From the NCBI GenBank assembly GCA_949358305.1, contig OX442317.1:16415516-16479515 (forward strand): 64,000 bases of DNA, read 5' to 3'. Source of the stretch: Strigamia acuminata. Lineage: Eukaryota; Arthropoda; Chilopoda; Geophilomorpha; Linotaeniidae. Below the pieces are notes generated by a model. That model ran no database searches. It was not told where the DNA came from and saw only the letters and a program-made list of their open reading frames with translations. This document shows, in pieces, positions 23,425 through 33,709 of the stretch. The translations under genes were made by a program, and so were the position numbers. The number at the start of each line of letters is the position of its first letter. Positions within the stretch are counted from its first letter, which is position 1.

Positions 23425-23605
23425 GGAAAACACACGTGAAGTGTGGGAATCGATTTGGACACCATAGACCAGCGAAAATTGCGAATTTCGGACATTTTGA
23501 CCAGAAAAAAACACGTGAAGTGTGTGGATTGTTTCGGATATTTCAACCAGTAGAATTATGGATATTTTGGACCAGATTTTCAAGGAAAAGCACGTGAAGT
23601 GCACC
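23425..23605. repeat. Three spaced CACGTGAAGTG motifs at ~80-bp intervals
   Basis: CACGTGAAGTG appears near 23431, 23510 and 23590, each embedded in a related ~80-bp segment with GGACCAG or GACCAG words. This is a decayed tandem repeat with an E-box core. Confidence 0.7.
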
Positions 23606-24180
23606 AGATGACTTCACAAACCTTTCAACTTCTTGAAAACATCATTTTTGAAGATTTTCTTGATTTATTTGAATTTTTGAATTTTTTTTTAAATTTTTTT
23701 TTGAATTTATTCATTGAATATTATTGTAAACTAGCTTAGTGTTGTGTTAGCATTTTACTAACCTAATTATAAGAGCGCTACTAACCTGCAAACATTGAAC
23801 CTCGTTTGCATGTAATTTATGTTTTGAGCATTTCCACTGGGCAGTGGATTTTTTTTTAGTGAAAATAGTACTTTTTCAACATTAATATTTTTATTTTTAT
23901 AAAGAGTTAATTTTTCAGTAAATATATTGGATTAAATTAAATTAAATTAAATAAATTAAATAAAATATGTTTTTTTTTTGTGAATATATTAAAGTAAGTT
24001 AATTTTTTTGTGAACATATTAAATCAATATTTTTTAAATAAATGAATGTTTTTCTGTAAATATCAAAAAATACATGAGTGCTATTTAGTAAATATTTTTT
24101 TAAAAAAATGCATGCTTTTTAACAGATTTTAAAACATATTTTTTATATATGTAAAAATGGATAAAATAAATCATTAAAAA

Positions 24181-24530
24181 CTAGTAGGTAAAAATCATGA
24201 AAAACTGGGTGAAAATCGTAAAAAATCGTGAAAAACAAGATAAAAATTGTGAAAAACTCGGTAAATATCGTGTAAAATCGTGAAAAACGATAAAAATCAT
24301 GTAAAATCGTGAAAAACTGGGTAAAAATCGTGTAAAATAATGAAAAACCGGGTAAAAATCGTGTAAAATCATGAAAAACTGGGTGAAAAAGGTAAAAATC
24401 GTGACAAACTGGGTAAAAATCGTGAAAGCCTCAGTAAAAATCGTCAAAAACTGTGTAAAAATCGTCAAAAACTGTGTAAAAATCGTCAAAAATCGTCAAA
24501 AACTGGGTGAAAAGTCTTGAAAAGCTTGTA
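24181..24530. repeat. Degenerate ~17-22 bp tandem array
   Basis: About eighteen variants of GTAAAAATCGTGAAAAACTGG in tandem, giving a spurious TIFTQFLTIFTQF peptide on the minus strand. Confidence 0.9.
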
Positions 24531-24916
24531 AAAAATCATGAAAATAAGCAGATTATGATTTTTCAAATTTCGATTATCATCTGATGATGTAAATTGCATC
24601 ATTTCCTGTGACTGTTAAGTCAAATTAGTCAAATCAGTCAAATCAGTCATTTCAGACAAATAATTCATTTGACTTTGAATGCACCTAATGATTATAGTAT
24701 TTTTTACTCCAATCTGTTCTGTTCTGGTAAATAAAATAAAAAAAAAAAACAATCGTTGCGTTTTTCATGTAGGCGTAGAGAAGGGTTGCGGATGCGCAAG
24801 GGTCATAAAAGAAGTAAACGTTTCGTTTAGTCATTATTAGTCATTAGACATTTTGGATTAGAAATTTTTACATTAGACATTTCGGCTTACTTTTTAGACA
24901 TTTTGGATTAGACATT

Positions 24917-25075
24917 GTCATTTTCAAATTTCAGTCAATATTTATTTGGATCAAAACACTTAAATTATTACAACAACAAAATATCCAAATGCTTGCTATT
25001 TGTTTTAAATTTTTTTCAAATAAAATTAATTTGTAAAAAATAAAATAAAAAAGTCAAATTATTTTTATATAATTC
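24917..25075. repeat. Dispersed AT-rich repeat, copy 2
   Basis: Direct copy of 18601-18770, just outside the right end of the TIR element. Confidence 0.85.
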
Positions 25076-28000
25076 CAACAATTATTAATTTTAGTTTTTT
25101 AAATTGTTATTCACTTTCTATTTATTTTTATTTAATATTAATGTTGTGTTTAGAGAATTCAGAAGATAATTTTGATGAATTAACTGTCGAAATTAATTCA
25201 TAGTATAAGACAGATAAAAAATATTTAAATTTTCAATGATTTTTGTTGATTTTTCATTGATTATTTCGTTAAATTCAGAGATGAATAATAATCTTCCGAT
25301 TGCCTAAACACGTGACAAAAAAATCAGCTGTTTTCATGAACCTAAAGCTGTATTATCAATAATTTCACCTTTTTTTCTTTAAATTAGACTTATTTTTTTA
25401 AATACATACAACTTACAAAAAAATATATGAAAATCCGAAAAAAATACCAAATAAATAAAATTAATTTAATTTTTTAATTTAGAATAAATTCATATAATAA
25501 GATTTACGTTAAAACGTTAACTTTAAAATTCAGATAAACAAAACTGGCGTAAATCCTTTAATTTAATTCATTAAAAAGCATAAAGGGGGTCCTACCTTCC
25601 ACGAATCACAACTGGGGCCGTGGAAACACACTCAATTGACTTTTTTTATTTAAAATTAGTTTTATTTTTCTTTGCAAATAGAATTAAAATAATCTAATAA
25701 TCTAATATCCAAATAAACTTACAACAAAAAAAATAAAAAAAATGAAATAAAAAGAATTTGCACCCACCTTTTATTAACATTGTCTCTAGTGAGACAATGT
25801 ACTTTATTTTGTGAAACGTTTCTGCAAAAAAAATAGAAGAATGTAGACTTTAGCATTAAAGTTATAAACAAAAAAATTTTATTTCATGATTCGTGGAAAT
25901 CATTATAAAACTCCAAAAATTCTTCGTTTTGTTGTAAAAATATCGTTTCGTACAGTGATATTCAACCAATATGATGTGTACAGGTTTGTTTTGTTCACTT
26001 ACTGGTATAATGATTGTTATTGCTGAAGAAAACTTCAACACCCAAGCAAAAAAAGTAAGTGTTATCATTTTCTTTAATTTTCATAGCCTGTGGAAACGTC
26101 TGTCCAAAAGTTCTAAATTTTTGTTTGACAGTATTTTGAGCATTGCTGCGAAACTCTCACGAATAAATGAAAATAGAATCAAGGGAGAGATGATTTCCTC
26201 TTGCTCACAGGTCACGTCGTTTTCTCGCTACACAGCTGTTGCTGCAGTCATTCAACTGGAATGGAAGTTTGACCTTCTCCATTGCTTGTTGCAACGGGCG
26301 CGTGCTGTATTTTCCAGTTGTCCGCTCAGTTCGTAGCAGTCGGTCACGTAATTCGTTTGAGATGGGAGAAGATTTATGTACGTTGTTATGAGTGTTTTAT
26401 TTCTTGTTTACCGTGCTTGTTTCACCAGTTTTTTTTCGTCGTACTCGCGAGTATGGTCCGGCTTATAGGTTGCAGTTTTGAAATATTGCCGTTATTGGGG
26501 TGTTTCGGGTCGGTCAACTCGATCCCTGGCCGGTGGAGTACCTGTTTGATCGTGGGCAAAGGGTTATTGGGGTCGGGGCTTCATCTCCTGTCACTCTCAG
26601 ATCGGTTGTCCCTGTCCTTCGAGACGTAATCGTCGCGGACAGCTCGTTTGCGGCGATTGCTGCACTCTCGAACCACCATGTTGGGGCGTGACCTCTGTGT
26701 TAGCGATCGCTTCTCTGCTCTTTGTGTTTGCTTTAAACAGGAAATTTAGACATTAATTTTCCACGTGTTATGAGCGTTTCTATTCCCTGATCAGCCGTTG
26801 TTATTTAATTATTTTTTTGGTATTTTTCTCAAGAGGAAAGCGTCTGCTCACTTTGTGCTGCCTTTGTATTTGAATAAATCGGTTTGCATTTCTTTTTTTG
26901 GCGTTTGTAGCATATGAGTTAGGATTTATTTTGCCTTATATTTGTGTTTGGCAAGTGAATCTATTATTTGTGTGAATTGACATTGTACAGTGACCATTTT
27001 GGAGAGCTTTTAATAAAGGCTTTGTCTCCACTCCTGCCGGTTGCTCGGCAACGATTCTTGTTTAAGATTTGTTTGTAATTTAATTTAATTTAATGTGGAA
27101 AATCACAGGACAACAGAATGTGTTGCTCTGTGATTTCCGCATTCTTGTAGTTCCAATTGTTGACGAGGAAGGACGCCACCTAGTGGCCAGCTTTCCTCAA
27201 CTTTTTCCTCTTTTTTTCCTCATTTCTTTCTCTCGTTTTCAAAACTGATGTAGGGTGGTCGTTGTAAAAGGGCATTAAGTTAGTTGTTTGAGTAGATTCC
27301 ATTTCCACAGCCATTTATACCGAATTCCCTTTTGGACGAATGCGTCAGCACGACGGAAGCGTGGAATGTTGCTCTATTTTTGCACAGAATGCAAAGAAAA
27401 TTGAACTGGAATTTATAAATACAAAATGTGATTTGGAGTTTTTATTTAAAGTTTGTGGCCACAAGTTGAAAGTGAGTAAAGAAAGAAAACAAAATTTAAC
27501 ACACAGTGGCGAATCTCCTCCGGAGTGTTACGTAATTTATAGATGATCTTTAATGGACAAAAATCTTTCATTTTTATGCAAAAAATGCTTGCATATTTTA
27601 TACATGCATTTATTTATGCTCCCCTGAAAACAATGATTTATTCTAAATCATTTATACAGATGCGTTCAAAGTTTTAATCTGGCATAATTATTATTAATGT
27701 CAAGTTAAATAAATTAAAACCATGAACACACAAATAAAAATCAATAAATTAATAAATCAATCAATCATTCAAATCTTTAAATGATAAAATGAATTAATAA
27801 ACTGAATCAATAAATCAATAAATAAAACACTTAAACACAGCCAAAATGTCCCGACAATAATACGCTGGAACTTATTAAACACAGACGGCCAAACGGCGAA
27901 AAAAATAGCAATTTTAATAAACTTATATTTTTCTGTTCTGGAATTAAGAGAACTTGATTCCAGAACACTTAAGTCATCACTGTGCACATGCTCATGATAA

Positions 28001-28500
28001 TCAAAAATTTGATTATAGAATCGAAACCGATAAAACCGATTTTTTTTTTATAATCGGTTTTTCACAATCTAAATTGAATGTACCTATTAATATTTTGGTT
28101 TTTGTTAGTGTTAATGATTTTTTTGGCCAAAACACAAATGTATACAAAAAAATTCATAAAAATCAAATAATTCTTCTTTGTTTTCAACAACCAAAGGGTG
28201 AAGACTCTTCAATCGTGGAAATAAACGGTAAAAATCAAATAAAATAAAATGATAAAATAAAATGGATAATTTTGATGTGAAAAATAATTTAAAATTGTCG
28301 CAAGGTCGAAATGTTTTTTATTAAACTTTTTAATCATTCCGAAGATAAATTAAATTAAAGTATAATTTACTTTTTGAACAGGTAGAATGTGTAATAACTT
28401 TAAAATTCATATGACATGTAATAATTTCTAAAGTTTTGAATAAAAATAATCAAATTTCCGAAAAGGATTAGATTTTAAATTATTTGACTTGTACTCTGTA
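25076..28500. other. AT-rich gap without a supported gene
   Basis: 26210-27060 is less AT-rich and ends with AATAAAGGCTTTGTCTCC, so it could be a transcribed 3' region or old LTR, but no matching second copy was seen. A 68-codon ATG frame at 27340-27546 has no recognisable features. A CTCF-like word lies at 27174-27188. Confidence 0.45.
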
Positions 28501-28502
28501 GC

Positions 28503-28811
28503 TGTACAGCCTTGGACATAAAAATCGTCCTAGTCCAGCTTGAAGCTCACCTGCAGAATGAGCGCTTTCGGCTGTATCCACCAGGTGGTGCAAAAACTCA
28601 CTGATAAGTTATGACAAATTGACATTTAAATGACGTTACACAATCACCTTCACATTGTGGGTTTAGATGATTGTGTGACGTCATTTAAATGTCAATTTGT
28701 CATAACTTATCAGTGAGTTTTTGCACCACCTGGTGGATACAGCCGAAAGCGCTCATTCTGCAGGTGAGCTTCAAGCTGGACTAGGACGATTTTTATGTCC
28801 AAGGCTGTACA
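28503..28811. mobile_element. 309-bp near-perfect palindromic MITE
   Basis: The two arms, about 145 bp each and centred at 28657, are almost exact reverse complements around a short non-palindromic centre. Ends read TA-CAGCCTTGGACATAAA and its complement, so a TA target duplication is plausible, as in Tc1/mariner MITEs. Each arm carries CCACCAGGTGGTG. Confidence 0.85.
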
Positions 28812-29100
28812 ATGATAAATGACATTAAAACACAGAAAATGATTACGTACCAGGAAATTCGGCTCCGTTTTTCGACCAACACCTGTTTAAACATGTCCAA
28901 AGAATAAGTTTTATCAAATAAATGGATTATAAATTCAGCTGAACTACAAAAAAAATAATTTGAAATTAATAAAGAATAATCAACGTCATAAAACAACCAA
29001 ATTCACCATTGAATTGTTCAAACATGCATACTTTTTTATTTCCCCATCATTTTCCCATATTAATTGGCGTTGATCATTTATTCCATAACCAATTATTTAT

Positions 29101-29460
29101 GGGACAGGATAAAAGGTTGAACAGTTGAATATATTGAACAGGTTGAATAGCCGGATAGGTCTAAACCCGGGTTCAACTGTGTTGAACGATTTCAGGTGAA
29201 GTGGTACAGGTAATCCATAAGCGGTTGAACGGGTTAAACGATCAAAATAATTGATTTTTGGCCGAAAATCAATTGTGCTTGCCAAAAAAAATCACTTATC
29301 TTGACCAAAAATAAATTATGTTTGCCAAAAATAAATTATGTTTGCCAAAAATCAATTATGTTTGCCAAAAATCAATTATTTTGACTCAAAAACAATTGTT
29401 TGGGTCGTTCAGCCTTAATGAATTAACTACTTCATCAAATTCAACCTTTTATCCTGTCCC
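29101..29460. mobile_element. 360-bp TIR element (MITE)
   Basis: The end GGGACAGGATAAAAGGTTGA is repeated inverted at 29440-29460. Inside are GTTGAAC/GTTGAAT words and four tandem TTTGCCAAAAATAAATTATG-like units. No coding capacity and no clear target duplication. Confidence 0.75.
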
Positions 29461-29713
29461 AATTTCATGCTTGTACGCAAAAATCGAGATTATCGGCCGC
29501 GTTTGAGCTTTTGAAAGCGGTCGATTGTGGTTAATATACGTGGATACACTTGTTATTTTACTTTATTAACCAATACTAACCTGAATGAAAATTTAAATCG
29601 GCCAACAAGTTTGTACAGATTTGTAGTTATTCGACAAACTTTTGCTAAGGAAATACCTCAAAACGCTCAATATAGTTACCAGATTACACGCAATTCTGTT
29701 TTTAACTGTTTGA

Positions 29714-29850
29714 TTTAACAGTAGCTGCATTTCAATAAAGAAAATATTTTGCGTTTAACTTCAATTTAAACACAAAATGACATCATTTACTTAAAATACA
29801 CTTTAAAACTAAAATTGTTATTTTAATTTTTGAATGCAGCTACTGTTAAA
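29714..29850. mobile_element. 137-bp MITE
   Basis: TTTAACAGTAGCTGCAT at the left is inverted as ATGCAGCTACTGTTAAA at the right, with an AT-rich interior. A diverged relative with TACAGCTGCATTAA and TGCAGTTTTGCTGTA ends lies at about 51371-51540. Confidence 0.75.
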
Positions 29851-29973
29851 AAAATTAACTTTTAAAAACCCCAGTTTGGTTTAAAATTTTAAAGAAAAAT
29901 ATTTTTATTTTATTTTTTTTACAAAAACCGCAAAACAAAAATCAAATGTTAAAACAACTTCGAATCAACGTAC

Positions 29974-30171
29974 CATTCGTCCAGGTACCAATCCTCGGAC
30001 CTTGACTCGCACATCAGTGATGCCTTTCACCAGAGCTTTCTGCAAAACAAATCCCATTAAATCAAATTAAATAGCAAACCAAAATGGGCGACTCACTTTG
30101 CATATGGTGATTCCTGTGGCCTGTGCGGCGATGTTGCTGCCTTTCCTCGTGTTCTTGAATAATTCTACTTT
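29974..30171 (-). CDS. MRPS11: Mitochondrial ribosomal protein uS11m, two internal exons
   Basis: Exon 30171-30097 reads FKNTRKGSNIAAQATGI and ends at GCAAA|GTGAGT. Exon 30039-29974, after TTTTGCAG, reads KALVKGITDVRVKVRGLVPG and ends at ATG|GTACGT. Both junctions are phase 0, and the joined sequence follows the uS11 core (AAQ..G....KALxKGI..VRV.VKGLGPG), the small-subunit platform protein; the FKN..KG form points to the mitochondrial version. I found neither the N-terminal exons nor the C-terminal exon with the conserved GCRP-type motif, so this is partial and could be a fragment left by rearrangement. A duplicate of the second exon lies at 18.8 kb. Confidence 0.75.
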
Positions 30172-30551
30172 CTGTAGTTGAATCGTTTCATCGCAGGAAT
30201 AACTTGTCACATTTCACAACTGTGTCGTAGTTTAATCCGGCCTAGAAAAAATCAAAACTACCTATTAAAAACGCGTCGATTGTTCGCAAAAAATAATAAA
30301 GCAAACATCGAGCAAACAAAACCCAGTACTAAGTGAAGATAAACTCGCATCTAACATCGAACAAACTTCGCACGCAATTTCCAACTTACCGACAACAACA
30401 GTTATGGCGTCAGAAACAACAAGAGCTGCCACATGTACACCGACCAGAAAACTCTAACCCTAACTGCCTAAACCCGAAAAAGCTAACTTTTTGCCATTTA
30501 AACGCTTCCCAGTCATCCAATTCCTACCCAATACTAACCTAAGACCCTCTT

Positions 30552-31165
30552 ACACGTTTTGGCGATGTTTTTAGACTGTTGGATGGTCGTTAGATCAAAA
30601 TTTGGGCAAGTTTGGATGGAGAAGAAGCGTCAAAGAACAGCCCACGAGCCGCCATTTTGAAGCAGAACAAAAATCCAAGGAATTTGCCGTTTTTCGCTCA
30701 ATTTCGCTCGTTTTTGGACACGTTTATTGCGGGAATTTTTGTTCTGGGTACTTACGTGATGTGTTGCGAATCTAAATCTACGGAATATTCGCCGTGTGCT
30801 CGCCTTGATCTCGAACGACGGCTGTTTAGGCCCGCGATTCCATGTCTTTGTCTTTGCACAAATTCGCGCTCCTTGCAAAGTTTCGTGCATTTTGGATGGA
30901 AAGATCGGCGGATTTTTGGAGAATAGATCTTCGAAGTAACGTTAGATTTGCGTAGGTGAAATTGTTCGATCGCGATAAATTGGAGAGGAAACAACTGAGA
31001 TGCACAACGAATAGATCCGCTCGGCAACTAACCGTTATTCTGTGAACTAACTGCGTCGGGTAAGTGTTGGAATGAGAAAAATTTCATGCGCAAGCTCTGG
31101 TGGTGGTGACTTTCTTAAGTAGACGGATTGAAATAAATAAATAAATAAATAATAAATAAAAATAC
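30552..31165 (-). repeat. Exon-bearing dispersed module B, copy 2
   Basis: Homologous to 11600-12145, including the AAAT microsatellite end and the GEYSVDLDSQHIT reading followed by a GTAAGTACCCAG donor on the minus strand. Conservation of the donor and of the last coding residues between otherwise diverged copies suggests an exon. It lies just beside the 5' end of the LTR element. Confidence 0.6.
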
Positions 31166-31308
31166 CGATTTACTGATTGATTTGGACATGTTTTTATTCA
31201 TGTTACAATATTTTACTTTTCACAATTTACTTCATTAGTAAAAATGATATTAGAAATTTGTGACGGTTACACTGTCATGCACTTTGTTAGTATAGGACGA
31301 TTATTTCA

Positions 31309-31324
31309 CCAATAGATGGCGCTG
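31309..31324 (+). promoter_or_regulatory. CTCF-like motif in U3 (also 43680-43695)
   Basis: CCAATAGATGGCGCTG fits the core of animal CTCF sites (CCAnYAGRKGGCGC). Match by eye only. Confidence 0.35.
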
Positions 31325-31715
31325 ATACGTTTTAGCGGTAATTTCAAATTTCGACAATTTTTGAGTGAATAAAATATAAATTACTATTTATATTTTATTC
31401 CACTGCAACTTTAGACACTTTAAAATACTTTTGGATGTTTAAAAACTAGTTGATTTATTTGTCACATAATTCTATTGAATTATGTGCAAACTTTATACCT
31501 GGTGAAGTCACCCTTCATCACCCACTGTGAGTTGGACTCCTTGTGGATTATAGTCAAAAGGACTTAATCCAAAATGTGTCCTGCGTATCCAGTTCCTGTA
31601 GTGGACCTAGTAGAAGACTATGTCCTGAGTATCCACTTCCTCTGATCTGGGATTGGATGGATTTGACTGCCCAGTGATCCCATTGGATCACTGAACAGCT
31701 ATTCTCCTCACCGAG

Positions 31716-31722
31716 TATATAT
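31716..31722 (+). promoter_or_regulatory. LTR TATA box
   Basis: TATATAT within GAGTATATATCCCCC, the only good TATA element placed sensibly in the LTR; transcription would begin near 31745. Same in the 3' LTR at 44087-44093. Confidence 0.55.
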
Positions 31723-31852
31723 CCCCCTGCAAAACGGATATAGCTCGCTCTTGTTCTGTTTTTGTTTGATACTGATATTACTTGAGCACATATTATACTT
31801 CTCTGCGTTCCGACAATCCGTTGTAGAAATACCTTGTATTTAGTGTAAGTAT

Positions 31853-32113
31853 CTAGAGTGGGTAGAAGACTCACAGACACACTGCCCGCCTCTTCATGCC
31901 AACATTCCGTTGTAGAAATGTCGTAACTAGAGTGAGTAATTCACAGACACATTTAAGTGTAGGATCTAGAGTGGGGTACAACCCACAGACGCACTCCCTC
32001 CAGCTTCATGCCAACATTCCGTTGTAGAATGCAGAATCTAGAGTGGAGTAAAATTCACAGACGCATTGGTAATGTAGCATCTAGAGTGGAGTATTTAATA
32101 TTCCACAGACACA
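31853..32113 (+). repeat. Five-fold hairpin array in the LTR R region
   Basis: Five copies of a CTAGAGTG...CACAGACRCA unit occur at 31853-31882, 31927-31951, 31966-31993, 32038-32065 and 32081-32113. In each, the variable middle is self-complementary, with stem bases differing between copies (GTGGG/CCCAC, GTGGA/TTCAC, GTGA/TCAC, GTGGAnTATT/AATATTCCAC). Three CCGTTGTAGAA words head the groups. The same array is in the 3' LTR at +12,371. Confidence 0.7.
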
Positions 32114-32737
32114 TTATCAGAGTAATCGACGCGGAGTAATTTCCCGGTTACTCTCCCGCCAGCCAGGACCGAGTGGAGTAATTTCCCGGCGATGGATAAC
32201 CTTTCCTGCGAGATATTTCGATTCAATTCGTTATTGGTTTGACGGAACATTTAAGTCTAACTTAGATGTTGATTGCACTCGGGGCAAAAAATAGCTCGGC
32301 GCTATTTTAATATATTTTACTTATTTTCACAGTTTAAGTTAAGTTTGTGACTCTAAAATATCATGATTAATTCCATAGAATTAATATGAATATTTATTCT
32401 CACATTGTTACATCTCGCGGTAATTATTGATTACAATAATTATCTGCGATGCGATGTGTGTGACGATACAGAAAAGTCAACCGCACCTCTCGGATATAAC
32501 CCACCCAGCCTAACCATTTACACGCCTTTTAGAACCAAACCCCGGACCATTTAGAAGCCAAAGCCATTCATAGATGACATCTTTTACGTCACAGCAATAA
32601 GACCGTTACAAATTCTTATTGCATGACTGAAGCCTTCAAATGATATTATTTCAGGGCTTTTGCCACATAACTGTATAGTTTAACTTATCGTCATTTTAGC
32701 CACTTGTAGGCATAATAGTTATATAAGTTTCAACCGG

Positions 32738-32743
32738 AATAAA
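32738..32743 (+). terminator. LTR polyadenylation signal
   Basis: AATAAA followed by GT/T-rich sequence 30-40 bases before the U5/PBS boundary; used in the 3' LTR copy (45109-45114). Confidence 0.5.
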
Positions 32744-32850
32744 TGTTATATGTTTTGAGAAAACATCAGGTTTGCATATTTTACACTTTCACACAGATAG
32801 TTCACACTTTAGTTTAGCAATTGCTATCTCCAGAAGGTAATCGTCACACG

Positions 32851-32868
32851 TGGAGGTTCTACCGAGAT
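32851..32868 (+). other. Primer-binding site for tRNA-Gln
   Basis: TGGAGGTTCTACCGAGAT begins two bases after the LTR and is complementary to the 3' end of insect-type tRNA-Gln (acceptor stem TAGAACC, discriminator and CCA, T-arm ATCTCGG). Confidence 0.85.
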
Positions 32869-33709
32869 AGGTTGCGTTTTATTGAAGTGAACTCTGTGAT
32901 CAAGTGTAAAATTGAAAAATGAATTTTTTGATTATTTTATGTAGATATTATAATTAGAAAATTTCCGATTTTTTCTCTATAAATTTACTGTGAAATATTC
33001 ATTTGTTTTCAAAAAATTCTCATTATCTTTTGGAAATATCTGAATTCGAATTTTTGGATTATTTTGAAAAAACTCATTATAATTCCGAATCTCTTACGAA
33101 AAATCTATTTTGAGTTTATTGAGTTTCCCAGAATATTCGGCTATATTCTGGAAAAAATTTCGAAACCTTGAAATTCGATCAAAAAAACGAATTTGACTAG
33201 AAATTCTGCTAACTAAAAAATAAATATTTTATTTTACTGGTTGAAAACTTGACCAGTTTTCTATTGTTCTGCCAATGTTCTGGATTATTATTCTTAATCC
33301 TTGACAAGGTAAAGAATGTGCCAAAGAGAGCCACTCACGATGCAGCTCGGAGTAGGTCATCCAGATGTGACACTGTTGAGAGTTTCGGATTAGAAATTAT
33401 CAGTAATTTTTCAACATCACCAATCACAACAGACTGTCTTGACAAAGGAGGTTTTCCGGAAGCTAGTTTGACAACCAATATTCAGCCACACTTGCTTTTC
33501 GACAGTGCGACCATCCAGTTGTGCCTTTGTGACCAGTGCCCGTTGGACCATTCTTGACCACGCAACAGGACAGTTCTTTCCCGAAGCCACTTCAGCTTCA
33601 GCAGCTAAGGTTGTATTTTTTCAAATTATTTCTTAGTTTAATTTTAAGCGTGTTACATTTACGCTAGTTCAGTTAAATTTTATTTTGTACGTGTATTTCT
33701 TTGAGTATT

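Larger units (their letters stand above)
22712..24685. mobile_element. ~1.97-kb TIR DNA element, apparently non-autonomous
   Basis: The left end GGTGCATTCAAAGT is matched by ACTTTGAATGCACC at the right end, both flanked by TA. Subterminal sequences are also inverted: the CACAGGAAATGATGTAATTTACATC segment near 22855 pairs with the GATGTAAATTGCATCATTTCCTGTG segment near 24595. The interior has spaced CACGTGAAGTG repeats and a tandem array of GTAAAAATCGTGAAAAACTG words, but no transposase. A similar end (GATGCGTTCAAAGTTTTAATC) occurs at 27660. Confidence 0.65.
31259..32848 (+). repeat. 5' LTR
   Basis: 1,590 bp with 7-bp terminal inverted repeat TGTGACG/CGTCACA. A TATATAT box at 31716-31722 and AATAAA at 32738-32743 imply a U3 of about 490 bp, an R of about 1 kb and a short U5. 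The apparent 108-codon minus-strand frame is present in both LTRs but has no known features. Confidence 0.95.

Noticed and set aside
26282-26629. 115-codon frame in a GC-richer stretch
   Set aside because: No recognisable motif, no splice or promoter support, and mixed hydrophobic composition typical of chance frames.
31554-31880. 108-codon minus-strand frame in both LTRs
   Set aside because: It lies in U3/R, opposite to the element, and persists simply because the LTRs are almost identical.
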